A stretch of DNA of 50,450 nt, taken from contig JAUIMF010000017.1 of NCBI GenBank assembly GCA_030433415.1, positions 1-50,450 on the forward strand, in the 5' to 3' direction. Shown one piece after another: positions 1-9,450 of this stretch. Positions within the stretch are counted from its first letter, which is position 1. Every line of letters begins with the position of its first letter. A program made the translations under genes and the position numbers. The notes below the pieces were generated by a model, which made no database searches, had not been told where the DNA came from, and was given only the letters and a program-made list of their open reading frames with translations. Source of the DNA: Gammaproteobacteria bacterium. GTDB lineage: Bacteria > Pseudomonadota > Gammaproteobacteria > Pseudomonadales > Halieaceae.

Positions 1-578
1 TCTTCGCCGTTCAGCGCCATCAGCGCGCTGCCGCAGATGATCGGCGTGTCGTCACCGGGGAACTCGTACTGGTCCAGCAGCTCGCGCAGCTCCATCTCGA
101 CCAGTTCTTTCATCTCTTCGTATTCCTCAGAGTCCGCACCGCCGCAGTCTTCTGCCAGCAGGTCCGCCTTGTTCAGGAATACCACGATGTAGGGAACACC
201 TACCTGACGTGACAGCAGGATGTGCTCACGCGTCTGGGGCATGGGGCCGTCGGTGGCACCACAAACCAGGATCGCGCCGTCCATCTGCGCCGCACCCGTG
301 ATCATGTTCTTCACGTAGTCCGCGTGTCCGGGGCAGTCAACGTGCGCGTAGTGGCGCGTGTCTGACTCGTACTCAACGTGAGACGTCGCAATGGTGATAC
401 CACGCTCTTTCTCTTCCGGCGCGTTATCAATGCCGTCAAACGCCACCAGCTCGCCGCCCCAGACCTCGGAGCAAACCCGCGTCAGCGCCGCCGTCAGCGT
501 CGTCTTGCCGTGGTCAACGTGTCCAATCGTGCCCACGTTGACGTGGGGCTTGTCGCGCTCAAAAGTTTCCTTTGCCAC
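1..578 (-). CDS. tuf: Elongation factor Tu, N-terminal part (3' end outside window)
   Basis: EF-Tu is the cytoplasmic GTPase that brings aminoacyl-tRNA to the ribosome. About 192 codons are present, covering most of the GTP-binding domain; the rest lies beyond base 1. The reverse strand reads [16 protein letters not shown] from a GTG at 578, followed by the P-loop GHVDHGKT, the switch-II DCPGH motif and the NKxD motif. The GTG is preceded by GAGAGGTG at good spacing, which decides the start. The gene follows fusA after about 28 bp, as the last gene of the rpsL-rpsG-fusA-tuf (str) operon. A second tuf enters the window at the other end. Identification is secure; only completeness is unknown. 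Confidence 0.97.
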   Translation of the reverse strand, partial: MAKETFERDKPHVNVGTIGHVDHGKTTLTAALTRVCSEVWGGELVAFDGIDNAPEEKERGITIATSHVEYESDTRHYAHVDCPGHADYVKNMITGAAQMDGAILVCGATDGPMPQTREHILLSRQVGVPYIVVFLNKADLLAEDCGGADSEEYEEMKELVEMELRELLDQYEFPGDDTPIICGSALMALNGE

Positions 579-606
579 TTTGCTTCACCTCTCCAGTAAG
601 CGTTGA

Positions 607-2715
607 TTAATTGGTCTGGTTTTTCGCGATGATTTCCTGGGCGACGTTGCTCGGCGCTTCGGAATACTTTTCAAACTCCATGGTGTAGGTCGCACGACCC
701 TGCGTTGCACTGCGCAGGTCCGTGGCGTAGCCGAACATCTCGGCCAGAGGCACCTCGGCGTTCACCACCTTGCCCGAGGGATTCTCATCCATACCCGCGA
801 TCAGGCCGCGACGACGGTTGAGGTCACCTACCACATCACCCATGTTCTCTTCGGGCGTTACCACCTCGACCTTCATGATCGGCTCGAGCAGTACCGCACC
901 GCCCTCTTGCGAAAGCTTCTTGGTCGCCATGGAAGCGGCGATCTTGAAGGCCATTTCGTTGGAGTCCACATCGTGGAACGAACCGTCGTACAGCGTGGCT
1001 TTCAGGCCGAGGAGCGGGTAGCCGGCGAGTACACCGTTCTGCATCTGCTCTTCGATACCTTTCTGTACCGCAGGAATGTATTCCCGGGGTACCACACCAC
1101 CCACGATTTCGTTGACGAATTCCAGGCCTTCGGCGTTCGCGTCTTCGGCGGGCTCGAACTTGACCCACACGTGACCGTACTGACCACGACCACCGGACTG
1201 GCGTACAAACTTGCCTTCGATCTCGGAGGTATTGCGAATAGCTTCACGATAAGCCACCTGGGGCTTACCAATATTGGCCTCAACGTTGAACTCGCGACGC
1301 ATACGATCAACGAGGATGTCGAGGTGCAGCTCGCCCATACCTGAAATAATGGTCTGGCCGGTTTCTTCGTCGGTCTTCACACGGAACGAGGGATCTTCCT
1401 GGGCCAACTTGCCCAGAGCGATACCCATCTTCTCCTGGTCCGCCTTGGACTTGGGCTCCACGGCCACCGAGATTACGGGCTCGGGGAATTCCATGCGCTC
1501 CAGCACGATAGGCTGTTCCTGGCTACACAGGGTGTCACCCGTGGTGACATCCTTCAGGCCTACGGCAGCAGCGATATCACCGGCGAGTACTTCCTTGATC
1601 TCTTCGCGGCTGTTGGAGTGCATTTGCACCATACGCCCAACGCGCTCTTTCTTCTGCTTCACCGAGTTGTACACCGCGGTGCCGCTTTGCAGCGTGCCGG
1701 AGTACACGCGGAAGAAGGTCAGCGTGCCCACGAAGGGGTCCGTGGCAATCTTGAATGCCAGGGCAGAGAACGGAGCCTCATCATCAGCGTGACGCTGTTC
1801 AACGGTTTCACCGTCGTCCAGGGTGCCTTCGATCGCCTTCACTTCCGTCGGTGCGGGCATGTATTCGATCACAGCATCCAGTACCGCCTGAACGCCCTTG
1901 TTCTTGAACGCGGATCCACCCAGTACGGGAACGATTTCGTTCGCCAAGGTGCGGGCACGAATACCCTCCTTGATCTCTTCTTCGTTCAGCTCGCCTTCTT
2001 CGAGATATTTCTCCATGAGCTCTTCCGTCGCTTCAGCGGCGGCTTCCATCATGAACTCACGCATCTCGGCGACTTCATCGGCGATATCGGCGGGCACATC
2101 GGCATACTCAAAGGTCATGCCCATGTCTTCCTCGTTCCAGAGGATGGCCTTGTTCTTCACGAGGTCCACAACGCCCTTGAACTCATCTTCGGCGCCGATG
2201 GTCATCTGCAGCGGAACCGCGTTGGCGCCCAGGCGCTCACCGAGCTGGTCCACCACCTTGCGGAAGTCCGCGCCGGCGCGGTCCATTTTGTTCACGAAGA
2301 CCATGCGGGGTACTTCGTACTTGTTGGCCTGACGCCATACCGTTTCGGTCTGGGGCTGAACACCAGAAGAACCACACAGCACCACTACGGCACCATCAAG
2401 TACACGCAGGGAACGCTCTACTTCAATGGTGAAGTCCACGTGTCCGGGGGTATCGATGATGTTGATGCGGTGCTGATCGAACTGCTGATCCATGCCCTGC
2501 CAGAAACAGGTGGTCGCAGCAGACGTGATGGTAATACCACGCTCCTGCTCCTGCTCCATCCAGTCCATGGTGGCGGCACCATCGTGCACCTCACCGATCT
2601 TGTGAGAAAGACCGGTGTAAAACAGAACGCGCTCCGTCGTCGTGGTTTTACCCGCGTCGACGTGTGCACAGATACCGATGTTGCGATAACGGCCAATCGG
2701 GGTTTTGCGAGCCAC
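607..2715 (-). CDS. fusA: Elongation factor G
   Basis: EF-G is the 702-residue translocase GTPase that moves tRNA and mRNA through the ribosome and, with RRF, recycles it. The N-terminus carries the P-loop AHVDAGKTT near residue 17, then DTPGHVDF and NKMD, followed by the EF-G-specific G' insertion, domain II and the C-terminal domains IV-V. Length is the family norm. The start is a GTG at 2715 with GAGGA about 8 nt upstream. It lies 33 bp after rpsG and just before tuf in the str operon. Nothing is truncated or frameshifted. Confidence 0.98.
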   Translation of the reverse strand: MARKTPIGRYRNIGICAHVDAGKTTTTERVLFYTGLSHKIGEVHDGAATMDWMEQEQERGITITSAATTCFWQGMDQQFDQHRINIIDTPGHVDFTIEVERSLRVLDGAVVVLCGSSGVQPQTETVWRQANKYEVPRMVFVNKMDRAGADFRKVVDQLGERLGANAVPLQMTIGAEDEFKGVVDLVKNKAILWNEEDMGMTFEYADVPADIADEVAEMREFMMEAAAEATEELMEKYLEEGELNEEEIKEGIRARTLANEIVPVLGGSAFKNKGVQAVLDAVIEYMPAPTEVKAIEGTLDDGETVEQRHADDEAPFSALAFKIATDPFVGTLTFFRVYSGTLQSGTAVYNSVKQKKERVGRMVQMHSNSREEIKEVLAGDIAAAVGLKDVTTGDTLCSQEQPIVLERMEFPEPVISVAVEPKSKADQEKMGIALGKLAQEDPSFRVKTDEETGQTIISGMGELHLDILVDRMRREFNVEANIGKPQVAYREAIRNTSEIEGKFVRQSGGRGQYGHVWVKFEPAEDANAEGLEFVNEIVGGVVPREYIPAVQKGIEEQMQNGVLAGYPLLGLKATLYDGSFHDVDSNEMAFKIAASMATKKLSQEGGAVLLEPIMKVEVVTPEENMGDVVGDLNRRRGLIAGMDENPSGKVVNAEVPLAEMFGYATDLRSATQGRATYTMEFEKYSEAPSNVAQEIIAKNQTN

Positions 2716-2748
2716 GGTAATGTCCTCGTGTAAAAGAGTTGGACTGAA

Positions 2749-3219
2749 TCAGAAACGGAAGTGGGAGAAGGCCTTGTTGGCTTCTGCCATGCGGTGCACG
2801 TCTTCACGCTTCTTGACCGCGTTTCCTTTGCCCTGGGAAGCATCCATGATTTCGCCGGCAAGACGCTGGCGCATGGATTTCTCACCGCGGTTACGGGCGT
2901 ATTCCACCAGCCAGCGCATGGACAGGGCCACGCGACGGGAGGGGCGAACCTCGACGGGTACCTGGTAGGTCGCACCACCGACACGGCGGGATTTAACCTC
3001 GACCATGGGCGCGATGTTCTCAAGGGCTTCGTCGAATACTTCGATGGGGTCTTTGCCGGCACGTTCCTGAACAATATCCAGGGCGCCGTACACGATGCTC
3101 TCAGCGACGGATTTTTTGCCGCTGACCATCACGTGGTTCATGAACTTGGCGAGCGTTGCGTTGCCGAACTTGGGATCAGGCAGCACTTCACGCTTGGCTA
3201 CCACTCTTCTTCTGGGCAT
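2749..3219 (-). CDS. rpsG: 30S ribosomal protein S7
   Basis: S7 is a 156-residue primary binder of the 3' domain of 16S rRNA in the small-subunit head. The start [16 protein letters not shown] and the internal [13 protein letters not shown] stretch are diagnostic of the family, and length is normal. It sits between rpsL and fusA on the same strand. In E. coli S7 represses its own operon by binding the rpsL-rpsG intercistronic RNA; here that gap is 163 nt and rich in hairpins (3311-3347), compatible with similar control, which was not tested. Confidence 0.98.
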   Translation of the reverse strand: MPRRRVVAKREVLPDPKFGNATLAKFMNHVMVSGKKSVAESIVYGALDIVQERAGKDPIEVFDEALENIAPMVEVKSRRVGGATYQVPVEVRPSRRVALSMRWLVEYARNRGEKSMRQRLAGEIMDASQGKGNAVKKREDVHRMAEANKAFSHFRF

Positions 3220-3310
3220 GGTTGTTTCCTATCTTCTTCAGGTTATCCGGACACCGACCTGCCACTAAGAGGCGGGGGGCGGCAGAGATCCGGCCTTACT
3301 ACGTTGTCAT

Positions 3311-3347
3311 CGGGCCTGGGCCCGGGTTGGCCAGCTTGCCGCTGGCC
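3311..3347 (-). promoter_or_regulatory. Hairpins in rpsL-rpsG spacer (possible S7 control site)
   Basis: The 163-nt gap between rpsL and rpsG contains two perfect inverted repeats: CGGGC/GCCCG around a 4-nt loop at 3311-3324, and GGCCAG/CTGGCC around a 7-nt loop at 3329-3347. Neither has a T-tract, so they are poor terminators. In E. coli the corresponding spacer binds S7 for feedback. That role here is inference from position only. Confidence 0.35.
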
Positions 3348-3382
3348 GTATTGCCCACCGCGGGGGCGGGCCTGATCGGGTC

Positions 3383-3754
3383 TTACTTGGGCCGCTTGGC
3401 GCCGTACTTGGAGCGACCGTTCTTGCGATCGGCTACACCAGAGGTGTCCAGGCTCCCGCGAACCGTGTGGTAACGCACACCGGGCAGATCCTTGACACGA
3501 CCGCCGCGAATCAGCACCACGCTGTGCTCCTGCAGGTTGTGGCCTTCACCACCGATGTAGGAAGACACTTCGTAGCCGTTCGTCAGGCGCACACGACATA
3601 CTTTGCGCAGGGCAGAGTTCGGCTTCTTGGGGGTCGTCGTGTATACACGGGTGCACACACCGCGACGCTGGGGGCAGCCCTGCAGCGCGGGTACGTCACT
3701 CTTTTCGACCTTGCGCTTGCGCGGCTTGCGCACCAGCTGGTTGATCGTTGCCAT
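3383..3754 (-). CDS. rpsL: 30S ribosomal protein S12
   Basis: S12 is a 123-residue decoding-centre protein of the small subunit. It begins [15 protein letters not shown] and contains the conserved [13 protein letters not shown] and [14 protein letters not shown] segments. The lysines usually mutated in streptomycin resistance are the wild-type residues. It is the first gene of the str operon and has its own sigma-70 promoter at 3886-3914. In most relatives rpoC lies just upstream; here a nifJ-linked flavoprotein gene does, and rpoC is more than 33 kb away. Confidence 0.98.
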   Translation of the reverse strand: MATINQLVRKPRKRKVEKSDVPALQGCPQRRGVCTRVYTTTPKKPNSALRKVCRVRLTNGYEVSSYIGGEGHNLQEHSVVLIRGGRVKDLPGVRYHTVRGSLDTSGVADRKNGRSKYGAKRPK

Positions 3755-3885
3755 CTAGTCTGAAACTCCAGTCACAAACGGGGTCGGTGAGCTGCCTGTA
3801 AAGCCGGTTTTTTGCCACCGAACCCATAGGTTAACGGTGCAAAAATCAGCGGCGCAGCGGACCACCCCTCAAAAAAGGAGGCGGC

Positions 3886-3914
3886 ATAATATAGATGGGT
3901 CAGGGGTGAGTCAA
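3886..3914 (-). promoter_or_regulatory. Sigma-70 promoter of the rpsL-rpsG-fusA-tuf operon
   Basis: On the minus strand the sequence reads TTGACT, a 17-nt spacer, then TATTAT: a near-consensus -35/-10 pair at optimal spacing. It sits about 130 nt upstream of rpsL and would start transcription near 3879. It is the only good promoter seen in the 221-bp gap between rpsL and the upstream flavoprotein gene. It explains how the str operon is expressed although separated from rpoBC. Confidence 0.75.
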
Positions 3915-3975
3915 CCGCCGACTGGCGGTAAATTTGGGTGTAATAGCAGGCTGGTGCGGCCAGCCCGCCCGCTGT

Positions 3976-4989
3976 TCAGCTATGAACCCCTGCAGGTGAG
4001 CGATAGTTCTGCAACACGCTCAGGTAGTTCGCGCGCGCATAGGCAGCCGGGTCGGGAGAACGACGCTGGCTGAGACTGCCTTTGAGCTGGGCGACCGAGT
4101 CGTACTCCCGCTCCTCCAATAGCTGCAGCAGCTGTGATCGAAGATCACCCAACGCCTGGGGGCCCTCGCGCAGCAGCAGACTGCAAAGGTGCACCACATC
4201 CGCGCCTGCTAGCAGCGCCTTGAGCACATCCGCGGCGGTATGGAAACCACCCGTGACGGCAATATCGCAGTCCACCCGCTCAAACATCAGGGCTGCCCAG
4301 CGAATACGGAGCAAGGCCTCGTCGGCCTCAGACAATGCCAGGCGAGGCACAACGTCCAGAGATTCCAGATCGATATCGGGCTGGTAAAAGCGATTGAACA
4401 GGCTGACACCGTCGGCGCCGGCGGCACGCAGCCGCTCCATCAGGGCGATGGGCGCTGTTAGCTGGGGTGAGAGTTTCATGGCGAAGGGTATGTTTACGTG
4501 GATGTTCAGGGCCGCTGCAATGTCCACGTAGCGTTGCTCCACCTGCTCGCTGGTCTCGTCGGGGTCGCCGGCGAGGTAGTACACATTCAGCTCCAGGGCA
4601 TCGGCACCGGCTTCTTCCAGATCCTTCGCATGATCCAGCCACCCACCCGGGGTGACACCGTTAAGGCTGGCCAGCACCGGAATCGACAGGCTGCTCTTGA
4701 GGGACTGCAGCGTCTCAAGGTACGCCTCCTCCCGCGAACGGTAGTGCGCGGGCAAGGGCCGGAAACTGTCGGCCTCGCCATGGCCGATGGCCTGTCCGTC
4801 CAGAAACCGGTCCAGGCGTTCCTGCTCGGCCAGGATCTCCTCTTCAAATAACGACGGCATGATGATGGCCCCGGCGCCGGAATCCTCCAGACGTCGGGCG
4901 TTGTCCAGAGAGCCGGTCAGCGGCGACGATGAAGGAACCAGTGGGTTTTCAAGGGCCAGGCCCAGATAACTTGTCGTCAGGTCCACCAT
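3976..4989 (-). CDS. Dihydroorotate dehydrogenase-like flavoprotein partnered with NifJ
   Basis: This 337-residue protein has an FMN-binding TIM-barrel of the dihydroorotate/dihydropyrimidine dehydrogenase (PyrD/PreA) superfamily. Visible signatures are LENPLVPSSSPLTG near the N-terminus, ALELNVYY, PFAMKLSPQLT, GVSLFNRFYQ and the C-terminal VTGGFHTAADVLKALLAGAD phosphate-binding region. The start at 4989 has GGGGAGG upstream, inside the nifJ 3' end, and lies 1 nt after the nifJ stop, so the two are translationally coupled. Proteins of this group often sit next to nifJ in bacteria, but their reaction is not established. A true pyrD is less likely, given the coupling. Function as a redox partner or pyrimidine-type reductase is inference. 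Confidence 0.8.
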   Translation of the reverse strand: MVDLTTSYLGLALENPLVPSSSPLTGSLDNARRLEDSGAGAIIMPSLFEEEILAEQERLDRFLDGQAIGHGEADSFRPLPAHYRSREEAYLETLQSLKSSLSIPVLASLNGVTPGGWLDHAKDLEEAGADALELNVYYLAGDPDETSEQVEQRYVDIAAALNIHVNIPFAMKLSPQLTAPIALMERLRAAGADGVSLFNRFYQPDIDLESLDVVPRLALSEADEALLRIRWAALMFERVDCDIAVTGGFHTAADVLKALLAGADVVHLCSLLLREGPQALGDLRSQLLQLLEEREYDSVAQLKGSLSQRRSPDPAAYARANYLSVLQNYRSPAGVHS

Positions 4990-4990
4990 G

Positions 4991-7900
4991 TCAGGCCTCC
5001 CCGGCATTGTCTGCCGCCTGGTTTTTCTTGCGCAGTTGGGCACTGGCGGCGCTCAGGGTCTGGCCTTCGCTCCACTCCATGGCTGCGAGCTGCTTGTAAT
5101 GGGTAAAGCGCTGGTCAATCTCATGCTGCGCCTGCTCGGCAAAACGGTCCGCGTCTTCGGGGTGGCTGTGCCAGAGCATCGCAAAACGCGTTTCTGATTC
5201 CATGTACTGCCGATAGGGAATCGTCGGCGCCTTGGAGTCCAGCTGCAATGGGTTCTGACCCTTGGCCAGGCGCGCGGGGTTGAAACGAAACAGGGGCCAG
5301 TGGCCGCTTTTTACCGCCATGTCCTGCTGCTGGTGGTTGTGCGACATATCGACGCCATGGGCGATACACGGGCTATAGGCGATGATCAGCGACGGCCCGT
5401 CGTGGGCCTCGGCTTCAAGGAATGCCTTGAGTGTCTGCGTATCCTTTGCGCCATAGGCGACGTGGGCCACGTAGACATCGGGGTATTCCATAGCCAGCAG
5501 GGCAAGGTCTTTTTTCGCCACGGCCTTGCCGCCGGCGGAAAACTTGGCCACAGCACCGCGCGGCGTCGCTTTTGACGTCTGGCCCCCGGTATTGGAGTAC
5601 ACCTCGGTGTCCAGCACCAGTATGTTGATGTTGGCACCGGTCGCGAGCACGTGGTCTACGCCACCGTAGCCTATGTCATAGGCCCAACCGTCCCCGCCGA
5701 TGCACCATACGGACTTGCGGCAGAGGTTTTCGGCGAGTTCCGCAAGCTGTCGGGCGTCGTCGGTGTCGCGATGCTTCAGGGCATCCCGCAGTTGCCGGAC
5801 CCGCTCTCGCTGTTCATGGATGCCCGCTTCCGTCGTTTCGTCGGCATCCAGCAAACCCTGCAGAAGCGGTGGCTCCAGGTGCCCCGATTGCTGCGCCAGC
5901 AGCTGCCGTGCGTGCTCGCGCTGCTGATCAATCGCCAGGCGGATACCCAGGCCAAACTCAGCATTGTCTTCAAACAGCGAATTGTTCCAGGCGGGACCGC
6001 GGCCATCCGCGTTCGTAGTCCACGGGGTGGTCGGCAGGTTGCCGCCATAAATCGACGAACAACCCGTGGCATTGGCGATCACCATGCGGTCACCAAACAG
6101 CTGGCTCGCCAGCTTCAGATACGGTGTTTCGCCACAACCCACGCAGGCACCAGAGAACTCGAACAGGGGCTGGGTCACCATGGCCCCGGGTATCGTCGAG
6201 GTCTTGAGCTGGGCGCGGTCGTATTCGGGCAATGCGGTAAAGAATGCCCAGTTTTCGCGCTCCGCCTCGCGAAGCGGTGCCTGGGGCGCCATATTCAGTG
6301 CCTTGTGGCTGGCATTGCTCTTGTCGCGGATCGGGCAGATATCCACGCAAAGCGTGCAGCCGGTGCAGTCCTCGGGTGCGACCTGGTAGGACATGAGCAG
6401 ACCCTGGGGATAATCCTTGCTGCGTGTGGGCACCGCCTTGAAGCTCGTCGGGGCCGAGTCCGCGCGCTCCGCGGGAAATACCTTGCTACGAATGGCCGCA
6501 TGGGGACAGACCAGTGCACACTTGCCGCACTGGGTACACAGGTCTTCGTCCCAGACCGGAATTTCCAGTGCAAGGTTGCGCTTTTCGATCGCCGCCGTGC
6601 CGAGGGGATAGCTGCCATCAACGGGTAGTTCACTGACGGGAATCAGGTCGCCCTCGCCGTTCATGATGCGGCGCGTAACGCGAGCCACAAAGTCATCGCC
6701 GGCCTGTTCAACCGATGGCGATGCCGTGCGAACTTCACCCAGCGGTACCGCATGCAGCCCGTTCAGGCTTGCGTCGATGGCGCGAAAGTTCAGCTCGATG
6801 ATGCGTCGTCCCCGGCGCCCGTAGCTTTTTTCTACGCCTGTCTTGATCGCTGCAATCGCTTCATTGCGCGGCAATACACCCGAGATGGCGAAGAAGCACG
6901 TCTGCATGATGGTGTTGATACGCTTGCCCAGGCCACACTCGCTGGCGACTCGATAGGCATCAATGCAATACAGCGTGAGCTGTTTCTCGACCGCCTGACG
7001 CTGCACATCGGTTGGTAGGGAATCCCAAAACTGCTCGGGTGCTTCGGGGCTGTTGACGAGAAATACCGCCCCTGGCGCCGCCCCAGAAAGCATATCGACA
7101 TTGCCCAGAAAGCGGGGCTGGTGGCAGCCGACAAAACTCGCACTACCCGGTTCGATCAGATAGCTCGAGTGTATGGGCCGCGGACCAAAGCGAAGATGGG
7201 AGACGGTGATGGCCCCGGACTTTTTCGAGTCATACACGAAGTAGCCCTGCGCATGGAGCTGGGTGGCTTCACCGATGATCTTGATACTGTTTTTGTTCGC
7301 ACTGACGGTACCGTCGCTGCCAAGGCCGTAGAAGAGTGCTTGCACTGCTCCCTCATGAGCGTCGGTACGATACGCCGTATCCCAGGATAGGCTGCGGTGA
7401 CTCACATCGTCATGGATGCCGATGGTGAAGCCGTCACGGGGGCATTCCTGGTCCAGCTCGTCGAATACCGCCTTAACCATCCCTGGCGTAAATTCCTTGG
7501 ATGACAGGCCATAGCGCCCACCGACCACACGAGGCAGCTGGCTGAAACGCCGTGCGCCCATTGCATCGCGGGCCAGGGCCGTGACCACATCCTTGAACAG
7601 CGGCTCGCCGTCGGCACCGGGCTCCTTGGTCCGGTCCAGCACGGCGATGGCGCGGGTTGTAGACGGCAGCGCATCGAGCAGTGCCGCCGCATCAAAGGGT
7701 CGGTACAGGCGGACTTTTACCACGCCCACCTTCTCACCCCGGGGCTGCAGGTAACCGACCGTCTCTTCGACGGTTTCGGCGCCCGAACCCATCAGAACAA
7801 TCACCCGCTCCGCATCGGGGTCACCCACGTAGTCGAACAACCGGTACCGCCGTCCTGTGAGCTCCGCAAAACGTTGCATCTGGGCTGCGATTTCTTCGGT

Positions 7901-8620
7901 GACGGTGTCGTAGAAAGGATTGACGGACTCCCGAGCCTGAAAATACACATCGGGGTTCTGGGAACTGCCGCGCAATACCGGGTGCTCCGGCGACAGGGCG
8001 CGGGACCGATGTTCGGATATGGCCTGCTCATCAATCATGGCGCGGATCACATCATCGGGCACGGCGCTTATCTTGGCGACCTCATGAGACGTCCTGAAGC
8101 CGTCGAAAAAATGCAGAATCGGCACCCGACTGCGCAGCGTCGCCGCCTGCGCAATCAACGCCATGTCCATCACCTCCTGGGGACAGTTCGATGCGAGCAT
8201 GGCAAAGCCCGTTGAGCGCGCCGCCATCACATCGCTGTGGTCACCGAAGATGGACAGGGCCTGGCAGGCCAGGGAACGCGCGGCAATGTGAAATACCGTC
8301 GGCGTGAGCTCACCGGCGATCTTGAACATGTTGGGCAGCATGAGCAGCAAGCCCTGGGACGCGGTGAACGTAGTCGCCAGCCCTCCTCCCTGCAGCGCGC
8401 CGTGAATCGCACCGGCCGCACCGGCCTCGGACTGCATCTCGACCACCCGGGGCACACTGCCCCACAGATTGGTTTTGCCCAGTGAGGACCACTCGTCGGA
8501 CCATTCGCCCATGGGCGACGCCGGTGTGATGGGATAAATAGCAATGACTTCATTGGTACGGTGGGCGATGCGCGCCGCCGCTTCATTGCCATCGATGGTC
8601 AGGCTTTGGGGATCCGCCAT
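4991..8620 (-). CDS. nifJ: Pyruvate:ferredoxin (flavodoxin) oxidoreductase
   Basis: This is a single-chain, about 1209-residue TPP and iron-sulfur enzyme that converts pyruvate + CoA to acetyl-CoA + CO2 and passes two electrons to ferredoxin or flavodoxin. Domain order is: N-terminal pyrimidine-binding domain (GNEAAARIAHRTNE, YPITPASPMGEW), domain II, gamma/EKR region, two 4Fe-4S motifs (CTQCGKCALVCP and CTGCTLCVDICP), then the TPP domain with CVGCGETPY, NATGCSS and GDGWAYDIGYGG. All key cysteines are present. The start at 8620 is preferred over an upstream ATG at 8650 because GGGAGG lies 7 nt before it. It is coupled to a DHOD-like gene. No nitrogen-fixation genes are near. A likely local role is oxidising the pyruvate released by the aldolase of the meta pathway (inference). 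Confidence 0.93.
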   Translation of the reverse strand: MADPQSLTIDGNEAAARIAHRTNEVIAIYPITPASPMGEWSDEWSSLGKTNLWGSVPRVVEMQSEAGAAGAIHGALQGGGLATTFTASQGLLLMLPNMFKIAGELTPTVFHIAARSLACQALSIFGDHSDVMAARSTGFAMLASNCPQEVMDMALIAQAATLRSRVPILHFFDGFRTSHEVAKISAVPDDVIRAMIDEQAISEHRSRALSPEHPVLRGSSQNPDVYFQARESVNPFYDTVTEEIAAQMQRFAELTGRRYRLFDYVGDPDAERVIVLMGSGAETVEETVGYLQPRGEKVGVVKVRLYRPFDAAALLDALPSTTRAIAVLDRTKEPGADGEPLFKDVVTALARDAMGARRFSQLPRVVGGRYGLSSKEFTPGMVKAVFDELDQECPRDGFTIGIHDDVSHRSLSWDTAYRTDAHEGAVQALFYGLGSDGTVSANKNSIKIIGEATQLHAQGYFVYDSKKSGAITVSHLRFGPRPIHSSYLIEPGSASFVGCHQPRFLGNVDMLSGAAPGAVFLVNSPEAPEQFWDSLPTDVQRQAVEKQLTLYCIDAYRVASECGLGKRINTIMQTCFFAISGVLPRNEAIAAIKTGVEKSYGRRGRRIIELNFRAIDASLNGLHAVPLGEVRTASPSVEQAGDDFVARVTRRIMNGEGDLIPVSELPVDGSYPLGTAAIEKRNLALEIPVWDEDLCTQCGKCALVCPHAAIRSKVFPAERADSAPTSFKAVPTRSKDYPQGLLMSYQVAPEDCTGCTLCVDICPIRDKSNASHKALNMAPQAPLREAERENWAFFTALPEYDRAQLKTSTIPGAMVTQPLFEFSGACVGCGETPYLKLASQLFGDRMVIANATGCSSIYGGNLPTTPWTTNADGRGPAWNNSLFEDNAEFGLGIRLAIDQQREHARQLLAQQSGHLEPPLLQGLLDADETTEAGIHEQRERVRQLRDALKHRDTDDARQLAELAENLCRKSVWCIGGDGWAYDIGYGGVDHVLATGANINILVLDTEVYSNTGGQTSKATPRGAVAKFSAGGKAVAKKDLALLAMEYPDVYVAHVAYGAKDTQTLKAFLEAEAHDGPSLIIAYSPCIAHGVDMSHNHQQQDMAVKSGHWPLFRFNPARLAKGQNPLQLDSKAPTIPYRQYMESETRFAMLWHSHPEDADRFAEQAQHEIDQRFTHYKQLAAMEWSEGQTLSAASAQLRKKNQAADNAGEA

Positions 8621-8679
8621 GGGTGCCTCCCGCAGTACAGCTCCGTGCATCTATGGTAGTTCGACCGACAGCCCCCACA

Positions 8680-8693
8680 TTGACCTCGGTCAG
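8680..8693. promoter_or_regulatory. Possible FNR/CRP-family dyad upstream of nifJ
   Basis: In the 156-bp gap between the divergent nifJ and GST genes lies TTGAC-CTCG-GTCAG, a dyad with 4-nt spacing resembling the FNR/Anr/FixK pattern (TTGAT-N4-ATCAA). It is centred about 66 bp upstream of the nifJ start. Two outer positions deviate from consensus. No convincing sigma-70 promoter was seen beside it, so the call is weak. Confidence 0.25.
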
Positions 8694-8776
8694 GAATCGG
8701 GCGGTCACTCCAAGTCGACGCTTGCGTCACTTTGGTTCAACATAGGGTTACAAATTCGGCCAGGGCACTGACAACA

Positions 8777-9436
8777 ATGGCAACCACCCCCCTTTACACC
8801 CTGTATGACAAGGCGGAGTGCCCGTTCTGCTGGAAGGTACGCCTCGTCTGCCTGCTCAAGGGGGTGGCGTTCCACGAGATAACGATCGACACCGACGCCA
8901 AACCGGCGGAATTCCTCGCCTTGAGCCCCAAGGGCAAAGTCCCGGTGCTACAGGGTGATGGCTGGATTCTGGAAGAATCAAAGGTCATCGTAGCGTTTCT
9001 TGAAGAGCACCACCCCGAGCCCGCTCTGCTCAGCGATGCCCACACCCTCGAAATCGAAGCGTACTCCGACAAGTCCATCGGCGTTGCCATTCGCGATGCT
9101 ATCTTCATGCGCCGGTCCCAGGACCCGGCGGACTGGGACCACGAGGTGCTTGAACGTTGCCAGCGCAACTGGGACGAGGTGCTGACAACGCTGGAAGCGC
9201 AATGTGATGCCGACGGACCCTGGTTTCTCGGCGGCAGGCCGAGCGTTGCAGATTGCGCCCTGGTGGCGCGCTTTGCCCTTGCCGCCTACTACGGCCTTAA
9301 GGGCGTTCACGCCTACCCGCGCGTCTCAGCGTGGTGGCAACGCATGGTCCCGAGACTGCTGGATCAACCCACGACACCCGCGGCCATCCGGACCCACCTC
9401 ATGGCCCGCCTCTCGGCGCCGACAGCAACTGAATAA
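8777..9436 (+). CDS. Glutathione S-transferase family protein
   Basis: This 219-residue cytosolic thioredoxin-fold protein has an N-terminal GST domain (YTLYDKAECPFCWKVRL, with a CPFC motif like glutaredoxin/omega-type GSTs, then LSPKGKVPVL and the ESKVIVAFLEE glutathione-binding turn) and a helical C-terminal domain. The ATG at 8777 was chosen over an upstream in-frame start because the fold begins right after it. It is divergent from nifJ and 14 bp upstream of a DUF336 gene, with which it likely forms a bicistron. Substrate is unknown. Glutathione chemistry recurs in the island (a second GST and an HCCA-isomerase-like protein), suggesting roles in conjugation, isomerisation or detoxification of ring-cleavage products (inference). 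Confidence 0.82.
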   Translation: MATTPLYTLYDKAECPFCWKVRLVCLLKGVAFHEITIDTDAKPAEFLALSPKGKVPVLQGDGWILEESKVIVAFLEEHHPEPALLSDAHTLEIEAYSDKSIGVAIRDAIFMRRSQDPADWDHEVLERCQRNWDEVLTTLEAQCDADGPWFLGGRPSVADCALVARFALAAYYGLKGVHAYPRVSAWWQRMVPRLLDQPTTPAAIRTHLMARLSAPTATE

Positions 9437-9450
9437 ACGAGGAGAACACC

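Noticed and set aside
3915-3975. Terminator for the nifJ transcript (stems GGCTGG/CCAGCC and ACCGCC/GGCGGT)
   Set aside because: The stems are short and not followed by T-tracts on the minus strand; the second overlaps the -35 of the rpsL promoter. The evidence was too weak to list as a terminator.
4991-8620. nifJ as a sign of nitrogen fixation
   Set aside because: No nif structural, assembly or regulatory genes lie near it, and NifJ-type enzymes occur widely in non-fixers.
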